Source: an uncultured Lachnospiraceae bacterium (GTDB taxonomy: Bacteria > Bacillota > Clostridia > Lachnospirales > Lachnospiraceae). From it: a stretch of DNA of 5,349 nucleotides. Below are positions 4,813 through 5,349 of the stretch, piece by piece. The position numbers and the translations under genes are program-made. Every line of letters begins with the position of its first letter. Positions within the stretch are counted from its first letter, which is position 1. Under the pieces are notes generated by a model. It ran no database searches. It saw only the letters and a list, made by a program, of their open reading frames with translations, and was not told the DNA's origin. The stretch lies in contig CANOFI010000173.1 in the NCBI GenBank assembly GCA_947565255.1, positions 1 to 5,349 of the forward strand. Direction: 5' to 3'.

Positions 4813-5349
4813 ATGGATAATCATGGTTTTTCAGAACAGAGATCAGACCAAAATGAAAGCCCGGTGCAGGATTCAATTTGGAAAAGTTCTGACTTTAACC
4901 AGCTTCAGCTGGAGCAGATTCATATGGGGCAGAAAGAACGGATTGATGTCTCCCAGTATGCCGATCCTTCTTACAGCTATGGAACGATGGAACAGATACG
5001 GCTTGCATTGAAGGCCTTTTTAGATATCAAACCATATATAAAAATGGGATTTGTTGACAGGGAGCTGGAAGAGATAAGACTGGCAATGGAGGAAGATTTG
5101 CCGATTGGGCTTTGGATATCAAAGGACATGTATTCGCAGCAGATTCATGAAATCAGATTGGGTCTGTCTGCGAATCTGGAAGTTGCCGTTTATGCCAAAA
5201 GTGAATATAATTGGATGCAGATGGAGGAGATACGGCTGGGTCTTGAGAAAGGGCTGGAGATATCTGCTTATGCGAACAGTTCCTTCAGCAATCTGCAGAT
5301 GAAAGAAAATGAAGCAAAGATCGAAGCATACAGTGTTCGTATCGCGGAA
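4813..5349 (+). CDS. Uncharacterised 26-residue-repeat protein (N-terminal part)
   Basis: An open frame of 179 codons runs off the right edge of the window without a stop. It starts at ATG 4813, with AGGTGG (4797-4802) ten bases upstream and an in-frame TAA at 4789. Residues 1-27 are hydrophilic and rich in Ser, Gln and Asp. Residues 28-157 are five tandem repeats of exactly 26 residues, and a sixth begins at F158 but soon diverges to a charged Glu/Lys stretch. There is no signal peptide or membrane segment, so the visible part looks cytoplasmic. From memory, similar Q-M-x-x-I-R-x-G-L-E-x-G-L-D-V-S-x-Y-A repeats occur in uncharacterised and mobile-element proteins of gut Firmicutes, but I cannot confirm homology here. 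The gene has its own promoter and follows recX by 126 bases. Function unknown; the repeats may form a helical scaffold for protein contacts, which is inference. Confidence 0.85.
   Translation, partial: MDNHGFSEQRSDQNESPVQDSIWKSSDFNQLQLEQIHMGQKERIDVSQYADPSYSYGTMEQIRLALKAFLDIKPYIKMGFVDRELEEIRLAMEEDLPIGLWISKDMYSQQIHEIRLGLSANLEVAVYAKSEYNWMQMEEIRLGLEKGLEISAYANSSFSNLQMKENEAKIEAYSVRIAE
4894..5283 (+). repeat. Five 26-residue (78-bp) protein repeats
   Basis: The units start at residues 28, 54, 80, 106 and 132 of the protein, with no insertion or deletion between them. Position 1 is F, Y, F, M, Y, and F again at 158. Positions 9-11 are IHM, IRL, IRL, IRL, IRL. Position 12 is G or A, position 17 is I or L, position 19 is V or I, and position 22 is Y, Y, W, Y, Y. 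Copies 4 and 5 are the most similar (EIRLGL in both). The DNA copies have diverged, so selection appears to hold the protein pattern and not the nucleotide sequence. Confidence 0.9.

Noticed and set aside
4778..5011. Open frame of 77 codons starting with TTG near the right end
   Set aside because: It overlaps the frame starting at ATG 4813, which has a promoter, a ribosome binding site, no stop to the window edge and clear protein-level repeats. This one is a shadow.
5105..5302. Open frame of 65 codons in another + frame
   Set aside because: A shadow of the repeat-protein gene, with no ribosome binding site or recognisable protein pattern.

Overview
The window looks like the chromosome of a low-to-mid GC anaerobic Firmicute, most likely of the Lachnospiraceae / Clostridium XIVa type. 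The reasons are purine-rich GGAGG-type ribosome binding sites, TGnTATAAT-type promoters, a Bacillus/Clostridium-style LexA operator (GAACNNNNGTTC-like) at recA, and the clostridial flavour of the Ddl, MurF and RecA sequences. This placement is inferred from sequence style, not from a database search. Every gene I can support is on the + strand.

Layout. Bases 1-224 are a non-coding leader region with a good sigma-A-type promoter and a stable hairpin directly against the ribosome binding site. Next comes a two-gene cell-wall operon: ddl (D-Ala-D-Ala ligase) and murF (UDP-MurNAc-tripeptide:D-Ala-D-Ala ligase), which overlap by 8 bases. Ddl makes the dipeptide and MurF attaches it to the peptidoglycan precursor, so the two enzymes perform consecutive steps. 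A strong, potentially bidirectional terminator (2722-2770) closes the unit.

The 373-base gap 2608-2980 also carries helically phased A/T tracts, an extended -10 element, a perfect 13-bp tandem duplication, the recA promoter, and two abutting LexA-like boxes between the predicted transcription start and the recA ribosome binding site. Then come recA and recX, 5 bases apart: RecA drives homologous recombination and LexA self-cleavage, and RecX modulates RecA filaments.

After recX, a 126-base gap contains a convincing extended -10 promoter. It drives a gene that runs off the right edge (4813 onward). Its first 179 residues contain five exact-length 26-residue repeats built around an I-R-L-G-L core. 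I do not assign it a function; it is the least ordinary item in the window.

Most of the window is conserved housekeeping DNA. I see no CRISPR array, transposon, tRNA or rRNA. The points worth a second look are the repeat protein, the recA control region, a LexA-box with a perfect core inside murF, and the ddl leader hairpin.
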